Below, in pieces: positions 1-8,968 of a stretch of DNA of 64,000 bases. Both the position numbers and the translations under genes were made by a program. The stretch lies in the NCBI RefSeq assembly GCF_003097355.1, contig NZ_PYUI01000004.1, positions 219,474 to 283,473 on the forward strand, written 5' to 3'. The notes beneath the pieces were generated by a model. The model did no database searches and had not been told where the DNA came from. It was given only the letters and a program-made list of their open reading frames with translations. Every line of letters begins with the position of its first letter. Position 1 is the first letter of the stretch. This stretch comes from Arthrobacter sp. H-02-3 (GTDB taxonomy: Bacteria > Actinomycetota > Actinomycetes > Actinomycetales > Micrococcaceae).

Positions 1-378
1 GACACCGACGCGCCGAACCGTCCGGGGTCGGCCCCGAAGGTCCCCGGCTACGCTTTGGACGTCGCCGCGGACGGCACCATGGCGCTCTACCGGCAGGACG
101 CCGGGCCGGCGGCCCCCGTCCGGCTGGCGGAAACCGGCTCCCCGGCGCCGCGGTCCGGGGAGTGGATGAAGTTCGTGGTGTCGGTGGGTCCGTGGCGCGT
201 TGGCGTCCGCCGGGACGGCGGCGGAACCTCCGGGTGGGAGGTCTCCTCCGGGGACACCCGCTACGGCGGGGCGTGGCTGACCCTGCTGAAGAATTACGAC
301 GCCGGACCTCCCGTTGAGTTCCGCGGCGTGCGGCTCCGCGCGGTGGCCGCGCAGGAGGGCTGCGGGAACGTGGGATAA
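1..378 (+). CDS. C-terminal part of an unrecognised protein (left edge)
   Basis: The reading frame is open from base 1, so the gene begins outside the window; only about 125 C-terminal residues are visible. The segment alternates short beta-strand-like stretches (YALDVAADG, GEWMKFVVSVG, GWEVSSGD) and ends in PVEFRGVRLRAV. That pattern resembles the last strands of concanavalin-like jelly-roll domains such as DUF1080 or glycan-binding proteins. This is only a fold impression; no catalytic residue can be named. It is followed by 91 bp of non-coding DNA before sufS and is probably a separate unit. Confidence 0.6.
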   Translation, partial: DTDAPNRPGSAPKVPGYALDVAADGTMALYRQDAGPAAPVRLAETGSPAPRSGEWMKFVVSVGPWRVGVRRDGGGTSGWEVSSGDTRYGGAWLTLLKNYDAGPPVEFRGVRLRAVAAQEGCGNVG

Positions 379-469
379 TTAGGTTTAATCTGTGTGACGT
401 ATTTCCTGCGGCCGGCTGCCCGGCCGGCCGGGGTGCGCCGCAGCGAACGCCGATCCAGGAGTCCCCGCC

Positions 470-1777
470 ATGGTTGCCACCCCAGCCCACCTCCGCCGCT
501 CTGCCGCCGCGCTCGGAAACGACGAGGTCCTGAGGATCCGCAACGACTTCCCGATCCTGCAGCAGCACGTCAACGGCAAACCGCTCGTCTACCTGGACTC
601 CGGGGCCACCTCGCAGAACCCGCTCAGCGTGCTCGAGGCCGAGCAGGAGTTCTATGAGCGGCGGAACTCTGCGGTGCACCGCGGGGCACACCATCTTGCC
701 GTCGAGGCCACCGAGGTGTTCGAAAACGCCCGGGAGACCGTGGCCGACTTCATCGGAGCGGAGTGGGACGAACTCATCTGGACCTCCAACGCCACGGAGG
801 GCCTGAATCTGCTCACCTACTCGTTCCTGAACGCCTCCCTGCCCGGCGCGACTCCCGACGCCGCCCGGTTCGCGCTGGGCCCGGGCGACGAACTCGTCGT
901 CACGGAAATGGAACACCACGCCAACCTGATTCCCTGGCAGGAGCTGGCGGCCCGGACCGGCGCCGTCCTGAAGTTCATCCCCATCGACGACGCCGGAGCC
1001 CTGGACCTGGAGGCCGCCGCCGGCATCATCGGCCCCCGCACCCGTGTCCTGGCATTCACCCACGCCTCCAACGTCCTGGGCACCATCAATCCCGTGCCGG
1101 CCCTCGTAGCCCTGGCCCGGTCCGCGGGGGCGCTCGTGGTGCTCGACGCGTGCCAGTCCGCGCCGCACCTGCCCCTGGACGTCAAGGCGCTCGACGTCGA
1201 CTTCGCGGTGTTCTCCGGCCACAAGATGCTCGCGCCCACCGGAATCGGGGCCCTCTACGGCCGCTCGGAGCTGCTCAACGCCATGCCGCCGTTCCTGACC
1301 GGCGGTTCCATGATCACCACCGTCACGATGGAACGGGCTGGCTTCCTGCCGAGCCCGCAGCGCTTCGAGGCCGGCACCCAGCGCATCTCGCAGGCCGTCG
1401 CCCTCGCCGCGGCGGTGAACTATCTCAGCGAAACCGGGATCGACCGCATCCATGCCTGGGAGGCAGAACTCGGGCAGCGGCTGGTGCAAGGCCTGGGCTC
1501 CATCCCCGGAATCCGGGTCCTGGGCCCCGCGGCGGGGGAGGAACGGATTGGCCTTGCCGCGTTCGACGTCGCGGGCGTCCACGCGCACGACGTCGGCCAG
1601 TTCCTGGACAGCCGGGGCATTGCCGTGCGGGTGGGACACCACTGCGCCCAGCCGCTGCACCGCCGGCTCGGACTGACGGCCACGACCCGGGCCAGCACCT
1701 ACCTGTACAACACCACGGACGATGTGGACGCGTTCCTCAACGCGGTCGCCGATGTCCGTGCCTACTTCCAAGCCTAG
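470..1777 (+). CDS. sufS: SufS-type group II cysteine desulfurase
   Basis: PLP-dependent enzyme that takes sulfur from L-cysteine to form a persulfide for Fe-S cluster assembly in the cytosol. The 435-residue length fits the family. The PLP lysine is in FSGHKML (about Lys252) and the persulfide cysteine in VGHHCAQPLH (about Cys392). The short active-site loop marks it as group II (SufS/Csd). The ATG is preceded by AGGAG at 457-461. The partner sufU starts 11 bp after the stop, so the two form an operon. No sufBCD genes lie in the window, so this pair is separate from any main suf operon here. Confidence 0.93.
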   Translation: MVATPAHLRRSAAALGNDEVLRIRNDFPILQQHVNGKPLVYLDSGATSQNPLSVLEAEQEFYERRNSAVHRGAHHLAVEATEVFENARETVADFIGAEWDELIWTSNATEGLNLLTYSFLNASLPGATPDAARFALGPGDELVVTEMEHHANLIPWQELAARTGAVLKFIPIDDAGALDLEAAAGIIGPRTRVLAFTHASNVLGTINPVPALVALARSAGALVVLDACQSAPHLPLDVKALDVDFAVFSGHKMLAPTGIGALYGRSELLNAMPPFLTGGSMITTVTMERAGFLPSPQRFEAGTQRISQAVALAAAVNYLSETGIDRIHAWEAELGQRLVQGLGSIPGIRVLGPAAGEERIGLAAFDVAGVHAHDVGQFLDSRGIAVRVGHHCAQPLHRRLGLTATTRASTYLYNTTDDVDAFLNAVADVRAYFQA

Positions 1778-1788
1778 GACGGACATCC

Positions 1789-2244
1789 ATGAGTCTTGAC
1801 CAGCTCTACCAGCAGATCATCCTGGAACACTCCAAGGCCCGTCACGGCAGCGGCCTGGCCGCGGCGGAGGCACCTGCCGGGGCCAGCAGCGGGCAGTCCC
1901 ACCAGCTGAATCCGACCTGCGGCGACGAGATCACGGTCCGGGTGTCCGTGGCCGGCGGGAAAGTCAGCGAGCTGCGCTGGGAAGGCGATGGCTGCTCGAT
2001 CTCGATGGCCTCGGCCTCCGTGCTGACGGACCTTGCCGAGGGCATGACCGTCGAGGAGCTGCGCGCCGTGATTGACAGCTTCCGCGAAGTGCTGCGCTCG
2101 CGCGGCAAGATGGCGGCCGACCCGGAGCTGCTGGGCGACGCCGCCGCATTCGAGGGCGTATCCCGCTACGCCGCCCGGGTCAAGTGCGCCATGCTCTCCT
2201 GGGTGGCCGCGGAAGACGCCCTCGGCAAGGCGCTGGCGGCCTGA
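1789..2244 (+). CDS. sufU: SufU sulfur-transfer protein
   Basis: A 151-residue zinc-dependent sulfurtransferase that accepts the persulfide from SufS and stimulates its activity, as SufU does in Gram-positive bacteria. The expected ligands are present: NPTCGD (Cys44, Asp46), GDGCSIS, and KCAML near the C-terminus. The start ATG is 11 bp after the sufS stop; a longer open frame runs upstream but is only the shadow of sufS. Residues 24-38 are Ala/Gly/Ser-rich and longer than in Bacillus SufU. The gene is convergent with the VanZ-like gene, with 2 bp between their stop codons. Confidence 0.92.
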   Translation: MSLDQLYQQIILEHSKARHGSGLAAAEAPAGASSGQSHQLNPTCGDEITVRVSVAGGKVSELRWEGDGCSISMASASVLTDLAEGMTVEELRAVIDSFREVLRSRGKMAADPELLGDAAAFEGVSRYAARVKCAMLSWVAAEDALGKALAA

Positions 2245-2246
2245 GC

Positions 2247-2672
2247 TCAGGGTGTCATGGCGTGTTCGTGGCGTGCCATGAACACGAGGGCCAGGAGGGC
2301 GCCGACCATGGCGCCGAAGGTGTTCGCGGCGACGTCCGCGACCGAGGGGAATCGCGCCGGGAGGAAGGCGAGCTGGGAGAGCTCGATCAGCGCGGAGAGC
2401 ACGAAGCCGGCCGCAGCCCCGCACCACCAGAGCCGCTGGCCCAGGATCCGGGCGACCAGGGCGCCCAGCGGAACGAACAGGATCACGTTTGAGGTGAATT
2501 CCACCACGCCGTAGTCGAACCACGGCGGGACGCCCCACCGGTGCAGTTTCCGCAGTGAGCGCATCAGAAAATCGGACGCGTCCCGGTCCACGGGCACGGG
2601 CCAGAGGGCGATCAGGCCAAGGACAAAAATGTAGGCGCCCAGCCCCCAGACGGCCGCACGGCGGGGTGACAA
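2247..2672 (-). CDS. VanZ-like membrane protein
   Basis: A 141-residue integral membrane protein with about four hydrophobic helices (near residues 8-24, 60-78, 84-105 and 115-133). The family pattern is visible: an N-terminal ALWPVPVD loop, TSNVILFVPLG, and ALIELSQL followed by SVADVAANTFGAMVG. VanZ homologs confer low teicoplanin resistance in enterococci, but most actinobacterial members are uncharacterised, so no resistance role is inferred. The start is TTG, supported by GAAAGGGG seven bases upstream. No vancomycin-resistance genes are nearby. Confidence 0.85.
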   Translation of the reverse strand: MSPRRAAVWGLGAYIFVLGLIALWPVPVDRDASDFLMRSLRKLHRWGVPPWFDYGVVEFTSNVILFVPLGALVARILGQRLWWCGAAAGFVLSALIELSQLAFLPARFPSVADVAANTFGAMVGALLALVFMARHEHAMTP

Positions 2673-2740
2673 ACGGCGTCCCCTTTCAGCGGTCCACCTT
2701 TTTGCTGATTCTAGCGCCCGTTCGTCACCGGGGCAGGACG

Positions 2741-2778
2741 TTCGGCACGCCGGCGGAGGCAGCCGCCGGCGTGCCGAA
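2741..2778 (-). terminator. Perfect 16-bp hairpin, likely terminator of the 2781-5040 unit
   Basis: Arms 2741-2756 and 2763-2778 are exact reverse complements with a 6-nt loop. The element lies 3 bp past the stop of the minus-strand gene at 2781-3002. No U-tract follows, so it may be a GC-rich actinobacterial terminator or a 3' stabiliser. Confidence 0.6.
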
Positions 2779-2780
2779 TG

Positions 2781-3002
2781 CTAGCTGACCAGCCCGGCGA
2801 TGCCGATTGCCGCCGTCGCGGCCCCCAGCACCATGGAGATGCTGACGAGGACCACATGGACGGTCAGGAAGCGCGTGGCCTTGCCGTTGGCGTCGCGGGC
2901 CCGCGGGTCCTTCATGACGCGCCGCAGGAACTGCGGCCAGACGACCAGGGACCAGACGCCGGAGACAATCAGGACGACGGCGAGGAACGCGGGCAGCTGC
3001 AT
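2781..3002 (-). CDS. Small two-helix membrane protein (SCO4848-like)
   Basis: 73 residues with two transmembrane segments (about 5-22 and 47-70) separated by a basic loop, WPQFLRRVMKDPRARD. The layout and loop match a small conserved actinobacterial membrane protein family that I recall as SCO4848-like; its function is unknown. It lies 4 bp downstream of the DUF2505 gene on the same strand and is followed at once by a strong hairpin, so it is probably the last gene of the 2781-5040 unit. Confidence 0.75.
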   Translation of the reverse strand: MQLPAFLAVVLIVSGVWSLVVWPQFLRRVMKDPRARDANGKATRFLTVHVVLVSISMVLGAATAAIGIAGLVS

Positions 3003-3006
3003 GGTG

Positions 3007-3504
3007 CTAGTGGCTCTCGAGCCAGGCCTGGGCCTGCTGGGACTGCAGGTTCAGGGCCTTGCCGACCATCGGTTCTGCGGCATCGGCGATCTTGCCGCCA
3101 AGGAACGGCACCGAGGAGGTCACGTTGCCCTCGAGCTCGATCCGGGTGCTGCCGCCGTCGGACACGAGACGCTGGACAGCGTTCACATCCAGCGGTGCGC
3201 CGGCGACCTTCAGCGAGATCTTGCTCTGCCGGGAACCGTCGGCGGCGGGCGCCTCCCAGGCTTCCAGCTGCGTCACCTTCAGGCTCTCGCCGACAAATTT
3301 CCGGGCGATGTCCGGCATCCGGGTGGTGGGGATGGTCCGTACGGTGGTGGTGCTGAACGCGCCGGCGGGATCTCCGTCGAGGGCGAAGGATTCCAGCGTG
3401 CCGCCAACGAGCTCGCTCGTGTGGCGCAGGAAGTCTTCATCGACGAAAACCGCGGTAACGCGGTCGACGCTGTGCGGAACGGTAGTGGATGCACTCAGGG
3501 CCAT
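3007..3504 (-). CDS. DUF2505 (START-like fold) protein
   Basis: 165 residues with the layout of DUF2505 proteins: an N-terminal strand (STTVPHSVDRVTAVFVDEDFLRH), a central beta region (VRTIPTTRMPDIARKFVG) and a C-terminal helix (FLGGKIADAAEPMVGKAL). These are related to the polyketide-cyclase/SRPBCC lipid-binding fold; no activity is known. A GGAGG sits just before the ATG. It is flanked by an SDR/DUF2867 gene upstream, whose C-terminal domain is also SRPBCC-like, and a small membrane protein downstream, which hints at a shared envelope or lipid role (inference). Confidence 0.8.
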   Translation of the reverse strand: MALSASTTVPHSVDRVTAVFVDEDFLRHTSELVGGTLESFALDGDPAGAFSTTTVRTIPTTRMPDIARKFVGESLKVTQLEAWEAPAADGSRQSKISLKVAGAPLDVNAVQRLVSDGGSTRIELEGNVTSSVPFLGGKIADAAEPMVGKALNLQSQQAQAWLESH

Positions 3505-3552
3505 TGGGGGGTCCTCCGTGGTGTGGAAGTGGACGTTTCGGGCTCCAACATC

Positions 3553-5040
3553 CTACGTGGTGTGGCTGGCAGGCTCCGATTCGAGGTTTTCCAGATCACG
3601 GGCAGCAGCGGTGATGTTCCGCGACATCGCGGGAAAAATTACGCTGTGGAACGGCAGCACGGCGAGCCAGTAGAGGCGGCCGCTCAGGCCCTTGGGGAAG
3701 AAGATGGCGCGCTGGCGGTAACGGCTGCCGGTGCCCTCCGGCTCCACGGAGAGCTCAAGCCACGCCCGGCCCGGGGCCCGCATTTCGGCCCGGAGCCGCA
3801 GGAGCCGGCCGCGGTCGATCCGCTCGACCCGCCACCAGTCCACCACTTCGCCCTCCGCCAGCAGGTGCGGGTGCCGGCGGCCGCGCAGCAGCCCCGCCCC
3901 GCCGGTGAGCTTGTCCAGCCAGCCGCGCACCTGCCAGGCCAGCGGCAGCGAATACCAGCCGTTCCGGCCGCCGATGCCCTCAATGACAGTCCACACGTGC
4001 CTGGGGTCGACCTCGCTGTGGAAGCTGCGCTCGTCCAGGTACACCGTGTGGCCGGACCATTCCGGGTCGCTCGGCAGGGGATCGGCGTCGACGCCGGCGC
4101 TGGCCCACGTGGTTTCCACCTGGCCGTCGCGTTCCTTGCCCAGGGCTAGGGCGACGGCCTTGCGGTAGGGCGTCAGGCCGCCCTCCGGCACCGGGATGTA
4201 GGCATCGATGTCGTGCTCCCGGGCGACGGCGTCGTGCTGGAGCGATTCGACGAGCGGCAGGGACATGGCGAGCGGGATCGGGGTGGTCAGGGCCACCCAC
4301 AGGCCGGCCAGCTTGGGCGCGGGCACCGGCAGCGCCAGGACCACCCGGTGCGGCAGGCCGGCCTCGGCGGCGTACTCCTTCATCATGCCCGCGTAGCTGA
4401 GCACCTGGCGGCAGCCGATATCGAACGTCCGGTTGATGGGTCCTTCCAGGGACGCCGCGGCCACGAGGTAGTACAGCACGTCCCGGACGGCGATCGCCTC
4501 GATCTTGTTGCGCACCCAGCTCGGGGCGGGCATCAGCGGGAGCGTCTCCGACAGGTGGCGGATCATTTCGAACGACGCCGAGCCGGACCCGATGACGACG
4601 CCGGCCTGGAAGACCACCGCGTCCACCGGGCTGTCCAGGAAGACTTTCCCCACCGCCTCACGGGAACGCATGTGGGTGGACAGCTCGGCGCCGGCCGGGT
4701 GCAGCCCGCCAAGGTACACAATGCGTTCCACCCCGGCCGCGGCCGCCGCCCGGGCCGCCGTCGCGGCCATCGCCTGTTCCTTGGCCTCAAAGCCGGCGCC
4801 GGCCGCCATGGAATGGACCAGATAGTACAAGACGTCGACGCCGTCGAGCGCCGCCCGCAGTGCCTCGCCGTCGTCGAGGCTGCTTTGGACCACTTCGACA
4901 TCGTCCAGCCACGGCACGCCGGCGATTTTGGCCGGTGTCCGGACCAGGACTTTGACCCGGTGCCCCGCTTCCAGAAGCCGGGGGACCAAGCGGCCGCCGA
5001 TGTAGCCGGTGGCCCCGGTGACGAGCACGGACTTGTTCAT
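3553..5040 (-). CDS. NAD(P)-binding SDR with C-terminal DUF2867 domain
   Basis: 495 residues in two parts. Residues 1-290 are an atypical extended SDR/NmrA-like Rossmann domain with GATGYIGG at 7-14 and VYLGG near 110. The usual catalytic YxxxK is not obvious. Residues 310-480 match DUF2867, an SRPBCC-like domain, with VWTVIEGIGGRNGWYSLPLAW and DWWRVERIDRGRLLRLRAEM. Homologs are annotated as NAD(P)H-binding proteins of unknown substrate. AGGAGT lies 6 bp before the ATG. The gene is divergent from mfd across 283 bp in which I saw no other gene. Confidence 0.85.
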   Translation of the reverse strand: MNKSVLVTGATGYIGGRLVPRLLEAGHRVKVLVRTPAKIAGVPWLDDVEVVQSSLDDGEALRAALDGVDVLYYLVHSMAAGAGFEAKEQAMAATAARAAAAAGVERIVYLGGLHPAGAELSTHMRSREAVGKVFLDSPVDAVVFQAGVVIGSGSASFEMIRHLSETLPLMPAPSWVRNKIEAIAVRDVLYYLVAAASLEGPINRTFDIGCRQVLSYAGMMKEYAAEAGLPHRVVLALPVPAPKLAGLWVALTTPIPLAMSLPLVESLQHDAVAREHDIDAYIPVPEGGLTPYRKAVALALGKERDGQVETTWASAGVDADPLPSDPEWSGHTVYLDERSFHSEVDPRHVWTVIEGIGGRNGWYSLPLAWQVRGWLDKLTGGAGLLRGRRHPHLLAEGEVVDWWRVERIDRGRLLRLRAEMRAPGRAWLELSVEPEGTGSRYRQRAIFFPKGLSGRLYWLAVLPFHSVIFPAMSRNITAAARDLENLESEPASHTT

Positions 5041-5323
5041 GGTGACTCCTTCTCATCCAGCAGGTTGGCGGGTGGCCTACCAAGCCATTCGGAGCGGGGG
5101 CCGCGGCGGATGGCCGCCGCTCGTCCCTTTCGCCAGCCTAGCCCCATGCGATCATCCGATGGGGCCTTCCGGGGACCGGGGAGCGTCCGGGGACGGCCCC
5201 AGCCCGCGGGGCCCGGTGCGGCCGCCCCCGGGCCCCGCGGTAGGCTTGGAAGACCCGGGATTCTTGCGAATTTCGGCTATTCGTGTTGCCTGCATTTCCG
5301 TGATCACCTCAGGAGCAACAGCT

Positions 5324-8300
5324 ATGAGCCTCAACGGCCCCTCTCTCACCGGCCTGCGCCGCGTCCTGGCCGAGGACCGCACCTACGCCCGCGTCCGGGC
5401 CGAGGCCTCCCGCGGATTCGCCGGCCGCAGCGAGGACTACCAGATCAGCGCCCCGGCCGGCCTCCGGGCGACGCTGCTCGCGGAAGTGGCCGACGGCATC
5501 TCGGCGGGTCCTGACGCAGGTGCCGGCCGGGCCCCGGTCGTCCTGGCCGTCACGGCCACCGGCCGGGAGGCCGAGGACCTGACAGAGGCACTGCGTGCCT
5601 ACCTGCCGGCCGACGCCGTCGCCGAGTTCCCCAGCTGGGAAACCCTCCCGCACGAACGGCTCTCGCCGCGCTCGGACACGGTAGGCCGCCGGCTGTCCGT
5701 ACTCCGCCGCCTGGCCCACCCCGAAGCGGCCGGCGCCGGCGCGCTGCGCGTCGTCGTCGCCCCGGTCCGGGCCGTGGTCCAGCCGATCGTGGCAGGCCTG
5801 GGCGAACTGGTCCCCGTCACCTTGACCACCGGCCAGGAGGCCCCGTTCGGCGACGTCGTGAAGAGCCTTGCGGCGGCCGCCTACGCCCGGGTGGACATGG
5901 TCACGCGCCGCGGCGAATTCGCGGTGCGCGGCGGCATGCTGGACGTCTTCCCGCCCACCGAAGACCACCCGATCCGGGTCGAGTTCTTCGGCGACGAAGT
6001 CGAACAGATGCGGTGGTTCGCCGTCGCCGACCAGCGCTCCCTCTCCGCGCCGGGCGTCCACCATCCCACCGAGCTCCACGCCCCGCCCTGCCGCGAAATC
6101 CTCATCACGCCCTCGGTCATGTCCCGCGCGGCGACGCTGAAGTCCCAGCTGCCGGCCGCGGCTGACATGCTGGAAAAGATCGCCGGCGGCATCGCGATCG
6201 AGGGCATGGAGTCGCTGGCGCCGGTGCTGGTGGACGCCATGGTCCCGTTCCTGGACCAGCTCCCGTCCGGCTCCGTCGCCGTCGTGATCGAACCGGAAAA
6301 GGTCCGCACCCGGGCCCACGACCTCGCCGCCACGAACGAGGAATTCCTCGAGGCGGCCTGGTCCACGGCCTCCGACGGCGGAACGGCTCCGTTGGATTTG
6401 AGCTCCGCGGCGTCCGAGGCCCTGCATTCGGCCAGCTTCCGGTCGCTGACCGACACCCGCACCACGGCCCTGGCCCACGGCGTCTCCTGGTGGTCCATCA
6501 CGTCCCTGGCCACGGACGAGGACCTGCTGCCCGACGTCGATGTCCTGAACCTGCATGCCCGCGAACCCCGCGGCTACCAGGGTGACGTGGCCGAAATGAT
6601 GGACTTCATCGGCTCCCGCGTCCGGGACCAGTGGCGGATCGTGGTGGTCACCGAGGGCCCGGGGCCGGCCCAGCGGCTCGCCGAACTCTTCCATGACAAC
6701 AACATCCCGTGCGCCCGGGTGGACAGGCTCGACGACGAGCCGCAGGCCGGCCTGATCGAGGTGACCACCGCCGCCGTCGGACGCGGCTTTGTCCTGGACC
6801 CGCTGAAGGTGGCGCTGCTGACCGAGGCGGACCTGCTGGGCCGGACGTCCGCCGGGTCCACGAAGGACATGCGGCGGATGCCCTCCAAACGGCGGAACGC
6901 CGTGGACCCGCTGCAGCTCGTGGCCGGCGACTTCGTGGTGCACGAACAGCACGGCATCGGCCGTTTCGTGGAACTGATCCAGCGCAAGGTGGCCGGGGGA
7001 GGGGACGGCGTGCGCGAATACCTGGTCCTGGAATACGCCCCGTCCAAGCGCGGCGCTCCCGGGGACCGGCTCTTCGTTCCCACCGACCAGCTGGACCAGG
7101 TCACCCGCTACGTCGGCGGGGACGCCCCCGCGCTGAGCAAGATGGGCGGCGCGGACTGGGCGAGCACCAAGTCCAAGGCCCGCAAGGCCGTCAAGGAAAT
7201 CGCCGGCGAGCTCATCCGGCTGTACTCGGCCCGGATGGCCTCGCGCGGACACGCGTTCGCCCCGGACACCCCGTGGCAGCGCGAACTGGAGGAAGCCTTC
7301 CCGTACGTGGAGACCCCGGACCAGCTGACCACCATCAACGAGGTCAAGGCCGACATGGAACGCGAGATCCCCATGGACCGGCTGATCTCCGGCGACGTCG
7401 GCTACGGCAAGACCGAAATCGCCGTGCGGGCCGCGTTCAAGGCGGTCCAGGACGGCAAACAGGTGGCGGTGCTGGTGCCCACCACGCTGCTGGCCCAGCA
7501 GCACTACGAGACCTTCACCGAGCGATTCTCCGGGTTCCCGCTTCGGGTCAAGCCGCTCTCCCGCTTCCAGGGCGCGAAGGAAGCCAAGGAGACCGCCGAA
7601 GGGGTCAAATCCGGCGCGGTGGATGTCGTCATCGGCACGCACCGGCTGCTGTCCAAGGACTTCGCGTTCAAGGACCTGGGCCTCGTGATCGTGGACGAGG
7701 AGCAGCGCTTCGGCGTCGAACACAAAGAGGCGCTGAAGAAGATGCGCACCAACGTGGACGTCCTGGCCATGAGTGCCACTCCGATTCCGCGGACCCTGGA
7801 GATGTCCCTGACCGGCATCCGCGAAACGTCCACCCTCGCCACGCCGCCGGAAGAACGCCACCCCGTGCTGACCTACGTGGGGCCCTACACGGACAAGCAG
7901 ACCTCCGCTGCTATCCGCCGGGAACTCATGCGCGAAGGGCAGGTGTTCTTCGTCCACAACCGGGTCTCAACGATCGACAGCACCGCAGCCAAGATCCGCG
8001 AGCTGGTCCCGGAAGCCCGGGTGGAGGTCGCACACGGCAAGATGTCCGAGAGCAGGCTTGAGCAGATCATCGTGGACTTCTGGGAGAAGCGCTTCGATGT
8101 CCTGGTCTGCACCACCATCATCGAAACCGGACTGGACATCTCCAACGCGAACACGCTGATTGTCGACGGCGCGGACAAGTACGGGCTCTCGCAGCTGCAC
8201 CAGCTGCGCGGGCGCGTGGGCCGCGGCCGCGAACGGGCGTACGCCTACTTCCTGTACCCCTCGGAGAAACCCCTGGGCGAGGTGGCGCTGGAGCGGCTCA

Positions 8301-8965
8301 AGGCCGTCGCAACCCACAACGAGCTCGGCGCCGGCATGCAGCTGGCCATGAAGGACCTCGAAATCCGCGGCGCCGGCAACCTGCTGGGCGGAGAACAGTC
8401 CGGCCACATCCAGGGCGTCGGATTCGATTTGTACATCCGGCTCGTGGGCGAGGCCGTGGCCGAATACCGCGGCGAGGCCGAGGAGAAGGCCGCCGAGATG
8501 AAGATCGAACTGCCCGTCAACGCGCACCTGCCGCACGATTACGTGCCCGGCGAACGGCTGCGCCTGGAGGCGTACCGCAAACTCGCCGGCGCCATCACGT
8601 ACGAGGCGATCGACGAGGTCCTCGCCGAGCTCGTGGACCGCTACGGCGAACTGCCGCTGCCGGCGAAAAACCTGATCGACGTCGCCCGCTTCCGGGTGGG
8701 CGCCCGCGAGGCCGGACTGTCCGACGTCGCGCTGCAGGGCAACTTCATCAAGTTCTCCCCGGCCCAGCTCCCGGAGTCCAAGCTCATGCGGCTCACCCGG
8801 ATGTACCCGGGCGCGCAGGCGAAGCCTGCCCTGGACGCCGTGCTCATCCCCAAGCCCAAGACCGCGAGGATCGGCGGCCGGGACCTGCAGGACGCCGAAA
8901 TCCTCGAATGGGCCAACGGTGTTATCCGCAACATCTTCACCGACGTCCCGCTGGCGGTGAAGTAA
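5324..8965 (+). CDS. mfd: Transcription-repair coupling factor Mfd
   Basis: A 1213-residue DNA translocase that removes stalled RNA polymerase and recruits UvrA. The N-terminal third is UvrB-like. The RNA-polymerase-interacting CarD-like module follows (DFVVHEQHGIGRFVELIQR, about residues 535-555). The translocase has Walker A GDVGYGKTE (about 689), the DEEQ box IVDEEQRFG (about 791), SATPIPRTLEM and the QLRGRVGRGRERAYAYF motif. The TRCF C-terminal domain ends the protein. The frame is open back to 5009, but the ATG at 5324 with AGGAG at 5311-5315 matches the family N-terminus. Confidence 0.97.
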   Translation: MSLNGPSLTGLRRVLAEDRTYARVRAEASRGFAGRSEDYQISAPAGLRATLLAEVADGISAGPDAGAGRAPVVLAVTATGREAEDLTEALRAYLPADAVAEFPSWETLPHERLSPRSDTVGRRLSVLRRLAHPEAAGAGALRVVVAPVRAVVQPIVAGLGELVPVTLTTGQEAPFGDVVKSLAAAAYARVDMVTRRGEFAVRGGMLDVFPPTEDHPIRVEFFGDEVEQMRWFAVADQRSLSAPGVHHPTELHAPPCREILITPSVMSRAATLKSQLPAAADMLEKIAGGIAIEGMESLAPVLVDAMVPFLDQLPSGSVAVVIEPEKVRTRAHDLAATNEEFLEAAWSTASDGGTAPLDLSSAASEALHSASFRSLTDTRTTALAHGVSWWSITSLATDEDLLPDVDVLNLHAREPRGYQGDVAEMMDFIGSRVRDQWRIVVVTEGPGPAQRLAELFHDNNIPCARVDRLDDEPQAGLIEVTTAAVGRGFVLDPLKVALLTEADLLGRTSAGSTKDMRRMPSKRRNAVDPLQLVAGDFVVHEQHGIGRFVELIQRKVAGGGDGVREYLVLEYAPSKRGAPGDRLFVPTDQLDQVTRYVGGDAPALSKMGGADWASTKSKARKAVKEIAGELIRLYSARMASRGHAFAPDTPWQRELEEAFPYVETPDQLTTINEVKADMEREIPMDRLISGDVGYGKTEIAVRAAFKAVQDGKQVAVLVPTTLLAQQHYETFTERFSGFPLRVKPLSRFQGAKEAKETAEGVKSGAVDVVIGTHRLLSKDFAFKDLGLVIVDEEQRFGVEHKEALKKMRTNVDVLAMSATPIPRTLEMSLTGIRETSTLATPPEERHPVLTYVGPYTDKQTSAAIRRELMREGQVFFVHNRVSTIDSTAAKIRELVPEARVEVAHGKMSESRLEQIIVDFWEKRFDVLVCTTIIETGLDISNANTLIVDGADKYGLSQLHQLRGRVGRGRERAYAYFLYPSEKPLGEVALERLKAVATHNELGAGMQLAMKDLEIRGAGNLLGGEQSGHIQGVGFDLYIRLVGEAVAEYRGEAEEKAAEMKIELPVNAHLPHDYVPGERLRLEAYRKLAGAITYEAIDEVLAELVDRYGELPLPAKNLIDVARFRVGAREAGLSDVALQGNFIKFSPAQLPESKLMRLTRMYPGAQAKPALDAVLIPKPKTARIGGRDLQDAEILEWANGVIRNIFTDVPLAVK

Positions 8966-8968
8966 AGA

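Noticed and set aside
763..1788. Long N-terminal extension of SufU
   Set aside because: It is an out-of-frame shadow of sufS with Arg-rich composition; SufU begins at ATG 1789.
5009..5323. Upstream extension of mfd to 5009
   Set aside because: The added residues are not Mfd-like and the extension overlaps the promoter region of the divergent gene; AGGAG and ATG at 5311-5326 fit better.
5309..7957. 882-residue open frame antisense to mfd
   Set aside because: It is an Arg/Gly/His-rich shadow caused by high GC; Mfd on the other strand has every family motif.
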